Below are positions 27,121 through 39,193 of a DNA stretch of 64,000 nt, piece by piece (position 1 is the first letter of the stretch; each line of letters starts with the position of its first letter). The position numbers and the translations under genes were made by a program. Origin of the DNA: Phallusia mammillata. Lineage: Eukaryota; Chordata; Ascidiacea; Phlebobranchia; Ascidiidae. The notes beneath the pieces are model-generated. The model did not search any database, was not told the DNA's origin, and saw nothing but the letters and a program-made list of their open reading frames with translations. The stretch covers positions 570 to 64,569 of the forward strand of contig QLIY01000565.1 of NCBI GenBank assembly GCA_003260075.1. The letters are read 5' to 3'.

Positions 27121-27315
27121 TACGCCAGGCATTTAAAAGGCGGCATACCGAATCAGCCGATCGTTCAAGCATTCCCATATTGCAAGGCATGGGCTAGAAA
27201 AGTTTAGACTGTGGTGGGATTCGAACCCACGACAGAAGCCTTCCCGGGGTTCAGCTTTGCCATGTCCAAAGTCGAATCACAAACACAATTGCCCGCGACA
27301 TATGCTGCACATGTG
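27121..27315 (-). mobile_element. tRNA-derived SINE
   Basis: Read on the minus strand it starts ACATGTGCAGCATA and continues with TTGTGATTCGACTTTG. A damaged tRNA head follows, with an intact B-box arm (GTGGGTTCGAATCCCAC), then the tail 'cttttctagccca', 'gccttgca' and 'gctgattcggtat', ending in 'gcctggcgta'. The same order of blocks occurs at 54768-55002. It lies between the convergent PPP4R4 and sulfotransferase genes. Confidence 0.85.
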
Positions 27316-27470
27316 GTTAAATGTATAGTGGGGTAATAAAGGTAAAAACTAGTATTTCAGTGCATATGGGCGTCCTGACCAACAGTGTCTGTTTATAGTA
27401 GATAATTTTCCTTGTTTCATCTTATAGGTTAACACTTAAAAACAATTTTGAGTGGAACACGTTTTGCATG

Positions 27471-30400
27471 TTACCTAAAACCTCCAGAGCTCAACGTTTC
27501 AATATCAAAAGTATATCCGAAACGCGCAAAATCATCATAATACAACGACATAAGACTTCTGATAGTTTCCCTGGGAACCCGAGAAAAGAAATGACGCACG
27601 ATGGCGCTAAAGATGTTTTCAGTGGACTTGTCACGTGATTCGCTGTGCGACTCCACCGTCATTACTTTGTTTCCTGTCATGGCGATTGCGTTGTGAACAA
27701 GAAATCTTTCCATGGTTGCGTTGATCCGGTTGAGAAGCCACCAAAGATCGTTAGGCGCCGTTTCGGCTTTCACGATGAAGTCGTAAGGGTAGCTACAGGG
27801 TCTGTGGTGAACAGATATTTTGGATATTGTTGACCACAATGTTCAACAATTTGATTGTACACAAAGAATTCAGAAAATGAAAAAGTTTGGTGTAATAAAA
27901 TTGACATGTAAATGTTTGAGGCATACACATATGTTCTACCGTATGTTCTACATCGGCAGTGGTCCCCAACCTTTTAAAAAAGCGACCCAATTTAAAGAAA
28001 ATGAAATCAGTATTTACATGCGACCCAATTTTTCCTACATTTGAGCGTGAAAATGCACGCTGAATGCAATTATTGAAAGTTTTCACGGAAAATAAGCGGG
28101 CAAATGACTATGTAAAATAACATTTTAGTTTGCAATACTACGTTGAAACGTTAAAACCCGAAATTTTTATTCAATTTGCAAAAATCAGACAATTTATGTA
28201 AAAGCATAGAGCCAGACAATTTATGTTTTTAACGTAAGCTTTATCGCGTAACAATGGGTTGAACAACTTGTTTTATTTCGATTGTAGTCCCAATTATTTG
28301 TTTCGTTTTTATTGCACCATAACGATTTAATTGCGCCACGGGGTAGCAGGCTGTACTGCAAAACTAAGTAAAGGTTACGAAATAGAACAAAACAGGGGGC
28401 AGGAATGGTCCGGCGCGCCTGACCCGCATAAAAAAAGTAAAAAAAATGAACAAAAATCAGCATCGGTTTTCTTTCTGTAATATATTTAAACGGCAATAAA
28501 TTGAATATGGTGGCTTATAGCGACCCCAGAAAAAGTTTAGGCAATCCCACTTAGGGTCGCGACCCATAGGTTGGAAACCACGGTTTTACATAACGATTGC
28601 CATAACATTTCACCATATACACGTGCAAACCTACGAACATTTAAATACAACACGTAAAGTGTAAGTCATTATCAGGAAATTACACGGTTTAATTGACGAA
28701 CGTTATATATTTCCAAAAAACTTCTCATATAATTTCTTACTTGCAAAGTTGATCGATTGTCTTAAAATGTGCGTCAACCCGATCCAGTCCATGATCCGCG
28801 ATATAACGGACAAAATCCTCGAACGAAATCACGTGATCCTTGTCAGGCGGTGACGTTTCGTTGACGTAGTCAGCAAGACCAGGCATTGATTTAAACATCA
28901 CATTTCCGACACTCGCAACAAAATTCCTGTTTGTACAAAACCGTTTTTTTGCGAAGTGACTATATTGGGTCAAGAAAAATTGTTTTGCACAATTGAAAAA
29001 AACAACAATTTCTTTAATTCAGGTCTTATTGTTTGTCTCTTCAGGGGTGTGCAACCCACGACCCGAGAGCCAACTGTGGCCCACTGATTAACGTTTGTGT
29101 GGCCCGCATAGAGACTTGGATTTCAGAGACTTGTACTTGCAAATGAGTCCAATTATTACATATTTTTGAACATTTCTGCCACCTGACAATATGCGGCTAA
29201 GATTAACTCGAATTTTGCTTGTAGTTGTTGACTCAATATACAAATTTTTTTTTTGTATGCAACCAAAAAAATCGCCTTGTGTAGTATTAAAGTGGGGCCC
29301 GCGATCTAATCGGTAATTGTATTTGGCCCATAGTGACAAAGGTTACACACCCCTGGTCTATTTCGTGTTTAAAACTGTAGTAAATTTACTGTTTTTTTGT
29401 AGTCGTAGTTAGTTAAGAAGCTATTACATTAAACACGAAATCAAAACATTTAATGCCAAAGAACAAGTAAAATAACAAAGAAAAGAAGCAAATTTACTTG
29501 TGAAACTTGTTGTTCCATCCTGAGATGAGCCTGGCGAACGGATGACGCACACACAGAACTCTTGTGGCATTGCGTGATCGCGTCAGCAATCTCTTTGTGA
29601 CGTCAGTTAGGTTCCGAGTGGATTCGCGATTTTCGATGTGTCCTTCATTAGTCCACAATTTGCTTTGGTCGTGGTCGTGACGAAGGTTGTAAATAAGCTT
29701 ATGCCTTAGGCAGAAGATCGATTTGGTTACGTAACAGATGGCATTGTGCATGAAGCTTTATTGCCAAATAATCGATTATGGTCAATACAGGAAGTGCGAT
29801 TAAACAGATGACGAAATCAAAACGGCTATTTTTTATGCGTATTTTGCATCAGAAAATCAAACTTTTATTTCGTTGTTTCGATGTTTTTTATTTTTATTCT
29901 GCGTTTATTGCAAAAGTAATGAGAAGGTGGGCTGATATACATAATATTCTAAAACATGAAAATTGCACTGGGTTACAAACAAACAATATTGGTGGAAAAT
30001 AGCATTTCCCAAAATTTGATACCCACTTTCGGCGGCCAGAAGCAACTACCATTCTTGTCGTTTTAAACAGGTTCGTTCGGGTTGGCGTTTTTAAATATAT
30101 ATATATATTTTAGTGTGTTTGAAATTAACTTACCAGCTGGTGCTCCCTGCCTTCTGTACGTGACACACCACCAAGCGTCGTTGTGGAGCTGCAATCAATT
30201 GGATATTGTCCATCCATTTGTTAGAAGGCTTTCCAACTCGACGACAGGCCTAAAATATGGTTACATTGCATTGTAACGCTTGCTCGCTAAAAGCAGTGAA
30301 TCTTAAAGTGGGTCAGTGCCCCTTGGAAGCGTTTGTAATTATGAAAGAATTGCTGGAGAATAAAATGGGGAATTATGAGCGGTCAATGGAATTGGGTACA

Positions 30401-31576
30401 GGTGCAAAGTAACAAAAAGATCGAGTAAACTTGGTGTCTGAAACAAATTTGCCAGGCTTTTTCAGCAAGCTGTTTTAAGAATGAAACAGAATAAAGTTGA
30501 AACCACTGAAAACTCACAACAGTACTTACCGCACGAAGCTCGCTTTTCCGTCGGCTGTGGGCAGTGGCAATTCTTTTACTTTGCTTCAATCGTTCAGATT
30601 GTTGCGGTGTTTTAATTTCAACCCATGCTTGTTGCTCTGCTGAAAACAACATTTCTGACATTGGGCCTATATTACAATACTGTGGTGTGGAATATATGTG
30701 TGCAAAATGTTACATAAAATTATCGCCTGCTATATACACGATCTACAGTCTTTGCAAGTATGGTATATATGTACCATACTTATCTATTTTTTATGCTATA
30801 TACAAAGCCAATGGTCTACTGACGACTTATTGTCAAAAAGTCTTGGGATGGAATCAGCGAGTAGAACGAACTTTGATTGGCTGCTTTCGTTGGCATCACA
30901 GAAGGGTGTCCAACATTTGTTATTCGTACTGCATACAAAAAATATTTAATTCATCACCTGATAACGAATATGACAACTTTTCGTCACCGCCAAAAATATA
31001 GTTTATGCAAAGTTTAATGCGTACAAAGTTTAACTTTGTTAACATTAATTTTGCTGTGAATGAGGGGGGGGGGGACAAAGCCAATGGTCTACTGACGACT
31101 TATTGTCAAAAAGTCTTGGGATGGAATCAGCGAGTAGAACGAACTTTGATTGGCTGCTTTCGTTGGCATCACAGAAGGGTGTCCAACATTTGTTATTCGT
31201 ACTGCATACAAAAAATATTTAATTCATCACCTGATAACGAATATGACAACTTTTCGTCACCGCCAAAAATATAGTTTATACAAACTATATGCATGATTAC
31301 AACACATGCGTACAAAGTTTAACTTTGTTAACATTAATTTTGCTGTGAATGAGCAAAAAGGCAGGACTTAGAATTTGTAAACTCACCTTCTTCGGAATAA
31401 ATACCACCCGAAAGAATTCGTCGTTTGTTGTAAAAATGAACTTTGGTATTCTCGTAAGAAACCATCGAAATCCTATGCAAATGCTTTAAGGTCCCAACAA
31501 TACAAACAGTGAGAAGAAAAACAGCAGTTGTTCGTGGCACCATACGATTAAGCGGGCGCAGAATTAAACTTGACAT
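27471..31576 (-). CDS. Carbohydrate sulfotransferase, HNK-1ST/CHST8-14 family
   Basis: Six exons in transcript order: 31576-31387, 30639-30530, 30249-30134, 29704-29498, 28926-28741, 27801-27471; 1140 nt, 379 aa. Residues about 15-31 form a single membrane anchor (TTAVFLLTVCIVGTL), giving a type II Golgi enzyme. The 5'-phosphosulfate loop is QKAGSTSW (132-139), split between exons 3 and 4. The 3'-phosphate site is VRHPFARLISGWNNKF (191-206). CKPCSYPYDF (269-278) is the usual cysteine/YDF block of the family. It should transfer sulfate from PAPS to a sugar such as GalNAc or a chondroitin/HNK-1-type glycan; the acceptor is not predictable. An upstream in-frame ATG at 31591 would add five residues. 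A damaged copy of exon 2 lies at 33.2 kb. Length fits the family. Confidence 0.9.
27957..28583. mobile_element. hAT-like MITE, CAGTGGTCCCCAACC family
   Basis: Starts CAGTGGTCCCCAACCTTTT and ends GGTTGGAAACCACGG, which are imperfect inverted repeats. GGGTCGCGACCC near the right end and 'gcgacccaattt' near the left are typical of this type. A clean 8-bp duplication is not evident (tacatcgg against ttttacat). It is located in sulfotransferase intron 5. Confidence 0.7.
29042..29355. mobile_element. hAT-like MITE, CAGGGGTGTGCAACC family
   Basis: CAGGGGTGTGCAACC at the left faces GGTTACACACCCCTG at the right. The interior has 'tggccc' and 'ggcccgc' boxes on both sides. Flanks (gtctctt before, gtctatt after) suggest a damaged target-site duplication. 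It lies in sulfotransferase intron 4. Confidence 0.75.
30802..31353. repeat. Duplicate around an 11-nt poly-G run in sulfotransferase intron 1
   Basis: 30802-31063 and 31075-31353 match almost throughout. The right copy has a roughly 28-bp insertion near 31278. A poly-G run at 31064-31074 divides them. Confidence 0.9.
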
Positions 31577-32273
31577 TTTGCGTTTGTACATTACTCACTA
31601 TTTTTTCCACAGAAACTAAATAGGCTACCAGACGAATACAAAACACAGTATTATGGGAAACAAAGCTTTAATCATACATAGTTGTTCTAAAACGCTTGCG
31701 CATTGTGCTTGTTATTTTTCGTTACGTCTTAATGCAATAAAATCTGTTTCTTTTCAAAGCTGCTGCAGCCCATCTTCTCTATTCAACCAACTAAATCTGC
31801 ATTGCATTATATCATTTTTGAGCAGCGGACAGGATGGCTGCTTTAAACTAAGTGTTGATGCCTTTCATGTAATCTACAATATCACCCTTCCTGCTGTCCC
31901 CGAAGTGTACGTGGCTACACGTGCGCATGCATCCGAGCGGACAAAAAATAACATTTTAGTTGTGCGTGGTGTATAATTATCTAGTCGCGTAGAAGCTGTT
32001 TCGTAACAGTTAAATGCAGCAGAGTGATCGCCATCTGCAATGAGACAAACTCGGTAAGTGCTGGAAGTATTCGCTAATGTGCACTAACAGGTTTTAAATG
32101 TTCCAGTGAACATGCTATGCTGCTAAAAGACCAACTTTAGAAACGCTTATATGTAGATGCCGAGAAAACCTCCAGCACTTGTTAATGATTGCATTCACAA
32201 ATCCTTTTCTATTTTTTTAAAAACATTAAAACTCGAAAAGCCTATTCAATGAAGTGCGAAAACCGTACATTAA

Positions 32274-32451
32274 ACAATTACGATTGCAATCAGCTACACA
32301 AGTTTCTTACGTTGGCTGCAGCCAAACATTTTGTTTAAATCATCTGATCGGGCTGGGGGGGGGGGACAATTACGATTGCAATCAGCTACACAAGTTTCTT
32401 TAATTACGTTGGCTGCAGCCAAACATTTTGTTTAAATCATCTGATCGGGCT
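32274..32451. repeat. Duplicate around an 11-nt poly-G run
   Basis: 32274-32354 and 32366-32451 share the same sequence around 'gcaatcagctacacaag' and 'ggctgcagccaaacatt'. The separator is 32355-32365. No gene is seen here. Confidence 0.9.
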
Positions 32452-33207
32452 TATTTCAAATTGTTGCAGATGGTCTCTTTGTCTTTCTAGTACAATGTTG
32501 CTAAATAGGTTCGGGGAGTGGCCAGGTGAACAACGTGTACCCGGCAACTTATTTAGGCGATGTTATATTTGCTGATAAATGCAATATCGATTTAACGTAC
32601 AAATTATTTTGTAGCCAATTTGCAAGCATTTAATCTCATCATAAATATCAATTTGAAACTGCCAGTAGTAATCGCAATTTTACTACACTGCATGTTGTAC
32701 AAATAAACTTTGACTACCATTAGTTATTCTTGACCGACAAAATGTTTCCATCAGACACCTTTCGGTTAAACCTTCTGGCGAGAAGGGGGACCCAACAAAA
32801 ATTTTGCTGAGACATGCCATTTTGCATCCGATCGTAAATAAAAAAAAAACTTTTACCGTAAGTCCGACCAGAGCAAGCAATGGCCATATTCCAATCTTGT
32901 TTGTCATAAGGTGTTATTTATTATAGGTGTTATACATAAAGGTGTTATTTATTTCTTGAAACTGATTTAAATCCAGCAAACCTGAATTTTTTCTGAAATG
33001 TGCAGTCTATGCAGTTGAAGCAATCCACTTGTGCAAATTTGTGAATTTCCACTTACCGTAGTTGAGTTGTGCACTGTTCTTTGTTTTGGAAGAAAAACGT
33101 ATTTGTAGTAATAACAAGCATTTAGAAAACAATCGTGAAAAAGACAGTCAGCTGGGTTGTTGCCAGTTTTCCTTTATCACAATGAATTTTTGCATGTTGC
33201 TAATGAA

Positions 33208-33553
33208 TGAAAACAGAATAAAGTTAAAACCACTGAAAACTCGCAACAGTACTTATCGCACGAAGCCGCTTTTCCGTCGGCTGTGGGCAGTGGCAATTCT
33301 TTTACTTTGCTTCAATCGTTCAGATTGTTGCGGTGTTTTAATTTCAACCCATGCTTGTTGCTCTGCTGAAAACAACATTTCTGACATTGGGCCTATATTA
33401 CAATACTGTGGTGTGGAATATATGTGTGCAAAATGTTACATAAAATTATCGCCTGCTATATACACGATCTACNCACGATCTATAGTCTTTGCAAGTATGG
33501 TATATATGTACCATACTTATCTATTTTTTATGCTATATGCAAAGCCAATGGTT
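33208..33553 (-). pseudogene. Damaged second copy of sulfotransferase exon 2 and flanks
   Basis: 33208-33553 matches 30480-30813, including the whole of sulfotransferase exon 2 and its intron borders. In this copy the donor reads ATAAGT where GTAAGT is expected, and one base is missing near the exon's 3' end (CGAAGCCG against CGAAGCTCG on the plus strand). It could therefore not be spliced in frame. A single N at 33473 sits within a short local repeat. It may be a true duplication or a misplaced second haplotype; divergence is similar to the other haplotype-like pairs. Confidence 0.75.
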
Positions 33554-34141
33554 GCTAAACATACGCAGTCGGATGAGACTAACGTATATTTTAGAGTGTG
33601 GGGAAATATGGTGATTGGTAAACTCAACTGTTAATACATTAGAGGTGCGTAGATCAAGAACTAGCCTTCTATTTCGAGGGGCAAGCAGATAGTTTTGTTT
33701 AAAATGTGAACTGTTTATTTTTGTATAAGTTTTTTATTCTTGTATAATGTATAATTAAGATTACATTAGTCGCGTTGTTTTCTCTGGAAGGTCTAAAAAA
33801 ATTGAGCCTTTCTAACAGCCGTTGTTGGCGTAATGGCGTCTGAAACAAGTCAGTCAAAAGTTAGATTTGTCCTAAACTGTACATTTGAATAATAGTATGT
33901 GTTAAAGTTCCGCGAAAATTGGCTGTTCGCAGTTACAAATGACATACCGTAGACTTTATTAAATACATCAGTAGAAAAATTATAAATAGAGCATACATTA
34001 AAATACTGATGCTTGAATAAACGCTTTTGTCGTGATCAGTAGAAACTTTAAATTTTAAGTATCTTTTTCATCCATATCATGTGCTTTTATCTACTCAAAC
34101 CATGATATCCATATAAAACTACTATACTTAATGCATTTTTA

Positions 34142-34443
34142 CGGTCATGTCTAAAATTGCGGGCCCGTTTGGCCCGCTTGGCCCAGCACGTCATGCTATT
34201 GAAAAACTGCGGGTCCACTATATCCAGTGCTTGTCGCGTCTCTCGTTGGTACAAAAACTGTGGGCCCACAATATCCATTGCTTGTCGCGTCTCTCGCAAG
34301 TATAAAAACTGCGGGCCCGCTATATCCAGTGCTTGTCGCGTCTCTCGCAAGTATAAAAACTGCGGGCCCACAATATCCATTGCTTGGCCCGTCTCTCACA
34401 GGGAAAAACAGGCCAAGTGGGCCCGCAGTTTTAGACGTGACCG
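34142..34443. mobile_element. Inverted-repeat element with internal ~52-bp minisatellite
   Basis: The left end CGGTCATGTCTAAAATTGCG plus GGCCCGTTTGGCC faces the right end GGCCAAGTGGGCCCGCAG plus TTTTAGACGTGACCG. The pair forms imperfect terminal inverted repeats of about 37 bp. Between them are about four units of about 52 bp, each containing 'aaaaactg(c/t)ggg(c/t)cc', 'tatatcca' or 'caatatcca', then TGCTTGTCGCGTCTCTCG. The repeat core resembles the terminal repeat itself (AAAACTGCGGGCCC). No target-site duplication was recognised. Confidence 0.75.
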
Positions 34444-37400
34444 AAGTGTTGCGACTGTTACCCACTGAAATTGATGTAATATTGTTTGGTGTAGTAGTGA
34501 AAAATAATGCCGCTAATGTGTGGACTTTTTGTCACAAGAATTTGTCAGTATGTATCTACAAATTTTTAAAAATGTTTTTCTTGCCATCGATGCCAAATTA
34601 TGACTGTGACACAGACAAAATCTTAACAAACATGTGTTTCATGACGACTGGCTTTCAACGTGGTTGCGGAGAAAATGGTTTATAAAGGAGCCTGAGTGCA
34701 CTCTTTACAAGATACAATCCTATATGTTTGACTTGGACCCTTACAGTTCGGAAATGGTGAAAGAAAACTTTTAAGAATGCCGTTTAACTGGGGTACATTA
34801 GAAAGCTATTATAATTTTCGCTGTAAAATTTGAAACAACAGTTTTAAGGTGTCAAAGTTTGAATACACTAGAAGTATCAGCATGCAACTTTAACATAGTT
34901 TGCTTTGATTCTGTAAATAATGGAATGTATTTGCAGATCACATTTTTACAATGTTATAATGTGTTAAACATGTCGATATATGGAAGTACATATAAATAGA
35001 GGTCTGCTCTGTCTGGTTTAAAGTTGAGCACAACTAATTCTTTTTCTCTTGAACACTTATTATGCCACATCCATCGGCTTTTTTATTTTGTTAGAAAATA
35101 TTGAAATTTGCGAACATTTAAAAGTTCAACCAACAGTGTTGATAAACGGGCAAAAAAGCAAATGAAATTGTTATCACTGCCAAATATTAAAAAAATAAAT
35201 TACAGGGGTTATTAGATTGCCTTAGGTGTCCATATTATTATGTTTTGATTAGGCTGGAGCTAAAACATTTCGGGTCCATAATCAAATTTTGTTGTTAATT
35301 AAACCAGCAAGTAGTGTTGGTATGTACCATTTTTTTGATGTCTTATTTATGACATGGGTAATTATGCGTTATAATATCAAGACTTTAGATTAACAAGAAA
35401 ATGCACTGTTAAGATATAATAACAAATTAGTTTGTGTGTGTTATAAAAGTTATTGAACCTTAGTTTTTAAAAAAGCTTGCTATCTTGGGTTTATTACATA
35501 AAGCACTCCTATAGAAAACAATTGCCATAATATTTGAATTTGTTTGGCGGTGTTTGTGTTTTTTAAACTTTATCTTTTAAGAACAGTATTGTCAAAAATT
35601 GTTGACCTAATTATTTAGTTTAAGTAATCAATCTGTATTATTTTATCTACCTAATTCTCTGTTCTTAGTGAAAATGCTATCACATTTACAACTTTCCATC
35701 TATATATATCTTACACAATACTTCCTGTTTTTTTCCTAATATTTGTTTCTTATTTTTTGACAGTCTAACTTGCTTTGTAGAATCAAAGGTTCATTTGTAG
35801 CTTAATATTAGTGAAGGTTTTGTTGACTGATACTTAGCTATCCACCAGATGGTTAAAGTACTCTCTTCTGGATAGTATTTTGGATTACAAGGTAATTATA
35901 TCATTAGTTTGAGTTTTCCTATCTACTTCATGTTCGCACAATATGTTCTCAACACCAAGAACATAAATTTTTTAAAATATTGTAGCAACAAGAGATTATG
36001 ACCCTTATTGTATGAACAGATTTAAGAAAAATATTTAACGGTCCTTATTATACGAAGAAATTGATTATAGGTAACACCAAAATTGAGGTTTGTGTGAAAT
36101 GCGGTCACCATTTAGTATTGTCAAAACATTTAATGAATCAGGCATTTAAAAAGGATTGGCAAAATTATTTCAATACATGATTGATCTTAACTGAGTGGCG
36201 GCACTAAGGAAGGAACTAAGTAGGCCTACATTCGTAGTCAAACGAAGATGAATATTTTGTGATTTCACAGGAACTGGTTGCCTGTGCTGTATGTCAACTA
36301 CTATATAACAGTAAAAAATGATTTAAAATCGATTTATTTGCTTTTCATAGGTTGACAAAGCTGGTTCTGGTAAAAAAGAAACTTGGCCTCTACATCCACT
36401 CAAAATGTAAGCATGGGAAAGAATGTAATTTCAATAGATATAAAAAATGTTTAAATATTCGTACTAAAATGCCTATGATTGGTTTCAGACTATGTTTTTG
36501 TGTCCTAACCCTTAACATGAAACTGATTGTATTGTTATTCTAGCGTCAGACAAAGTCTAGTCAAACTACCACAATGCAAAAACTAGTTTCTTAAAAGCAA
36601 GGATTGTGTTTTAGTGTAGTGTTGACATGTGTAGCATACTGACCTAAGATTGCTTGGTTGGTTGCCATTAGTGTTAAATATTTATGAACTAATTTTGTGT
36701 TAAGATACAGGTTACAGAATTCTTATTAGTTTTTACTGTTTATACTTAAAATAGTATATCCATGTTTGATTGATTGGGATGGTCTTACTTTTTTCTACAA
36801 TGAAAAATTATACTTTTTAAAATGATGTACACACGGTTCATTTAGTAAGTTTGTCCTAAAACTACAGAAGGAAAATGATGAAGTGATAAAAGCAATTTGT
36901 TTATTTTTTGTTTCTATGTTGAAATCTATAAAACTGTTTTTGAATTGTAATGACCAATTGTGCTTAAGGTGGTGGTTTCATTATTTTGGTGATTTGTTTA
37001 CTAGCAAACATACAATGTGCCATCTAAATCTTACTATTGGGTGCATTGTGCTGGAATACTTGTACATGACAGTCACAAGTTGATTTATTTTGTGGATATC
37101 TAGCAATATTATTAAGACATTGTTCCACGGTCCCCTCATGCTCTAAATTAAAAAACAAAGCAAAATTTAGTGTGCTGTGTTGGTCTTGAGCTTGGTAACC
37201 ACAGCGGTTTGTTATTGTAAGCCTGGTTGTACTAACCGCAGGTCGACCAGTATCAAATTACAGTACAGTTAACTTATGGCTACTTTATACATTCGTGTAA
37301 CTTAGAGTGAGGTAAAGAAATTAGCCCCAACTTGCAATACAGTCATGCGAATTTGACATGGTTCATTTGATTGGCGAAACAACGTCGTGTCACATGCCTG

Positions 37401-38645
37401 TAAACCTACAGTAAGTCCGCTAACAAACCAGACAATTTTGTACAGCACCGTTGCGTTTGTTAAGAGAGCGCAGGAGCTGCTCCGTGGCTCGTGGCAACAG
37501 CGCTTCAAGACCGTTGCTCTCTGATAAATGGGGCATGAGCTCACGTGATATCTCATTCGGCGCGGAGCGTCTGGCCACGTGTTTGCACATTGCCCCCACT
37601 AGCGGTGTGATTGATTCTGTCGTTTTGCGATACCAAAGTTTCACTGTTACAACAAAGCACTAGTTGCTACGTCGAAGTTGCTACGCTACCGCACAAAGCC
37701 TTTGTATCTGGTTTAATATCTTAATATAAGTTTAAGCCACTTTTAATTTTGGTTTCGAAAAACTGAGAAAAAGTATTTTTCATGTTTTGTTTTAAAATTC
37801 TGATTTTAAGATTATTGGCTTCTAGTTCTAAACTTTGTTTTTCGTTTTGTGGTTGTTAATCTGCGCAGTCTAAAATTTCTGGTTCGAGTATTCGTTTGTG
37901 AAAGGATGATAAAACTTTTAGACATTATGCTGCGTCATAGTGGTCGTTCATTACGCAACAAACAACACGACTCTCAAACTGCAGCAACTTTGTAGTGTTT
38001 TGGCGCGTGTTTTTGTATTTGTTGCAACAGTTACCATCTGCAAATAAGTTAAAGCAGGTACCCGTGAATCAGTTTTTGGTTAAAATTTTGAAAGTATCAA
38101 GTTTTCTTATCGTGTATGAAATAGTTATGAGGTGGTGTTGGTTTTTGAGGATCTGTACAGCAGCGTCAGCATATACCGTAAAAGTTGTACAGCTGGTGCT
38201 GTAAAAAGTAGGCTTGTGTCACCCGGCAGAGAAGTTCTCACAAACGGTGCCTGCGGGAAAAAGGCACAGCGACAGGTCACTGTAGAGGACAAACTGGCAA
38301 TGCGAAAAACGTGGTACAGCTTCTCTTTTAGTTACTAATCACTTGCCTTGCGTCGTGTTCGTTTCACGTGGTCATCTGGCCTTGCTTGTTTTGATGGATT
38401 TAGACCAAGAAACATGTCAGAGCAATTTTGTCATCAGCAACCAGTTAAATTCTAATGATGCAGTGTACAGTCTCGAAAAATTAGGCAGAAAAGTTGCATG
38501 TTTATAATAGCAACCAACTCAGCTGTCAATAGTATTATATTTAATTCTGTAAATGTAATTAATGTATTTTAGGGACTTGTGTTATGTGAAAATGCAGTGA
38601 AGAAAAATCTTTATCATATTACCAGTGTGTGTAATGGCAGCTTAC
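34444..38645. other. AT-rich intergenic DNA
   Basis: No recognisable exon on either strand. Open frames are short. The block 37430-37680 is richer in GC and has weak exon-like frames on the minus strand, but splice sites and homology do not support a call. Confidence 0.45.
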
Positions 38646-38855
38646 CTCTTTACTGACGTCAATTCGAATCGTTTTCACTACCACGCCGATCCAAGCGTAC
38701 TCTAGTAACTTTATCCGTCTCTTCGACAGGCAATATGCGATTACATTCGCCACAATAGCACACAGCAACCGTATTGCTATTCGCAAGTGCCTTTCCATTG
38801 TTATAGTACCTGTCGAAGCTTGTTCAGTGGCTGTGTTGGGCATTTTGCTTTTCAC
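38646..38855 (-). CDS. Possible first coding exon of an unidentified membrane protein
   Basis: A 70-codon minus-strand frame starts MKSKMPNTATEQ and ends at a good donor (AAAGAG before GTAAGC). Residues about 24-44 are hydrophobic (LRIAIRLLCAIVANVIAYCL), like a signal anchor, followed by a basic stretch (SKRRIK). The layout resembles exon 1 of the sulfotransferase, but sequence and exon phase (0, not 1) differ. Following exons were not found downstream on this strand. It would be divergent from LARP4, with 338 bp between start codons. Confidence 0.35.
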
Positions 38856-39193
38856 ATAGAATAGTAGTGCTAAGTTTAGGTATGTGTCATTCGTTTTTCT
38901 AAGTAAAGCATTTCAAAGATCTTGGCGATGTGTGCAACGTATTTGATGACCTGTATTTGTTCATCTGGACTTACAGACAAATAGATGGACTGCAATTTTG
39001 TTATCATACTTTAAACTGTGTTCAGTATAGTATAGATCTCAGCTCCACTGTGATGTTAAGTTTTCTGTTAACCCGTAGTGGCCGGGATTTGCCAACGGCA
39101 GCAACCAATAAAAATCTGTAAGTTTGACACAAAAATCCATTGAAAGATTTGTGTGAATTGTAAAGTTACTGTGACAAAGAACTTGTTCAAAAA

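Larger units (their letters stand above)
31592..34141. other. Intergenic DNA with repeats, no functional gene seen
   Basis: Apart from the duplicated segment at 32274-32451 and the exon copy at 33208-33553, only short open frames occur. A minus-strand frame at 32907 with a hydrophobic start was considered and not accepted. Confidence 0.45.

Noticed and set aside
30564-31274. Repeated plus-strand frames of 83-145 aa
   Set aside because: They overlap sulfotransferase exon 2 on the opposite strand and the duplicated intron segment; the same protein string appears twice because of the duplication.
32683-32907. Minus-strand hydrophobic exon as an alternative first exon for the sulfotransferase
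   Set aside because: Its only candidate donor (ACG before GTAAAA) is in phase 0, while exon 2 needs phase 1, and no acceptor or promoter is visible.
33062-33634. 190-codon plus-strand frame
   Set aside because: It reads the antisense of the duplicated sulfotransferase exon 2, includes the N at 33473, and has no splice support.
34189-34410. CRISPR-like array
   Set aside because: The units are contiguous with no unique spacers, and the genome is eukaryotic.
34087-34685. Protein frames of 89-152 aa with repeated motifs
   Set aside because: They are produced by the ~52-bp minisatellite on both strands; both strands being open is a by-product of the repeat.
37302-37644. Minus-strand exons continuing the 38646-38855 frame
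   Set aside because: Donor sequences are weak and no homology is seen; linking them would be guesswork.
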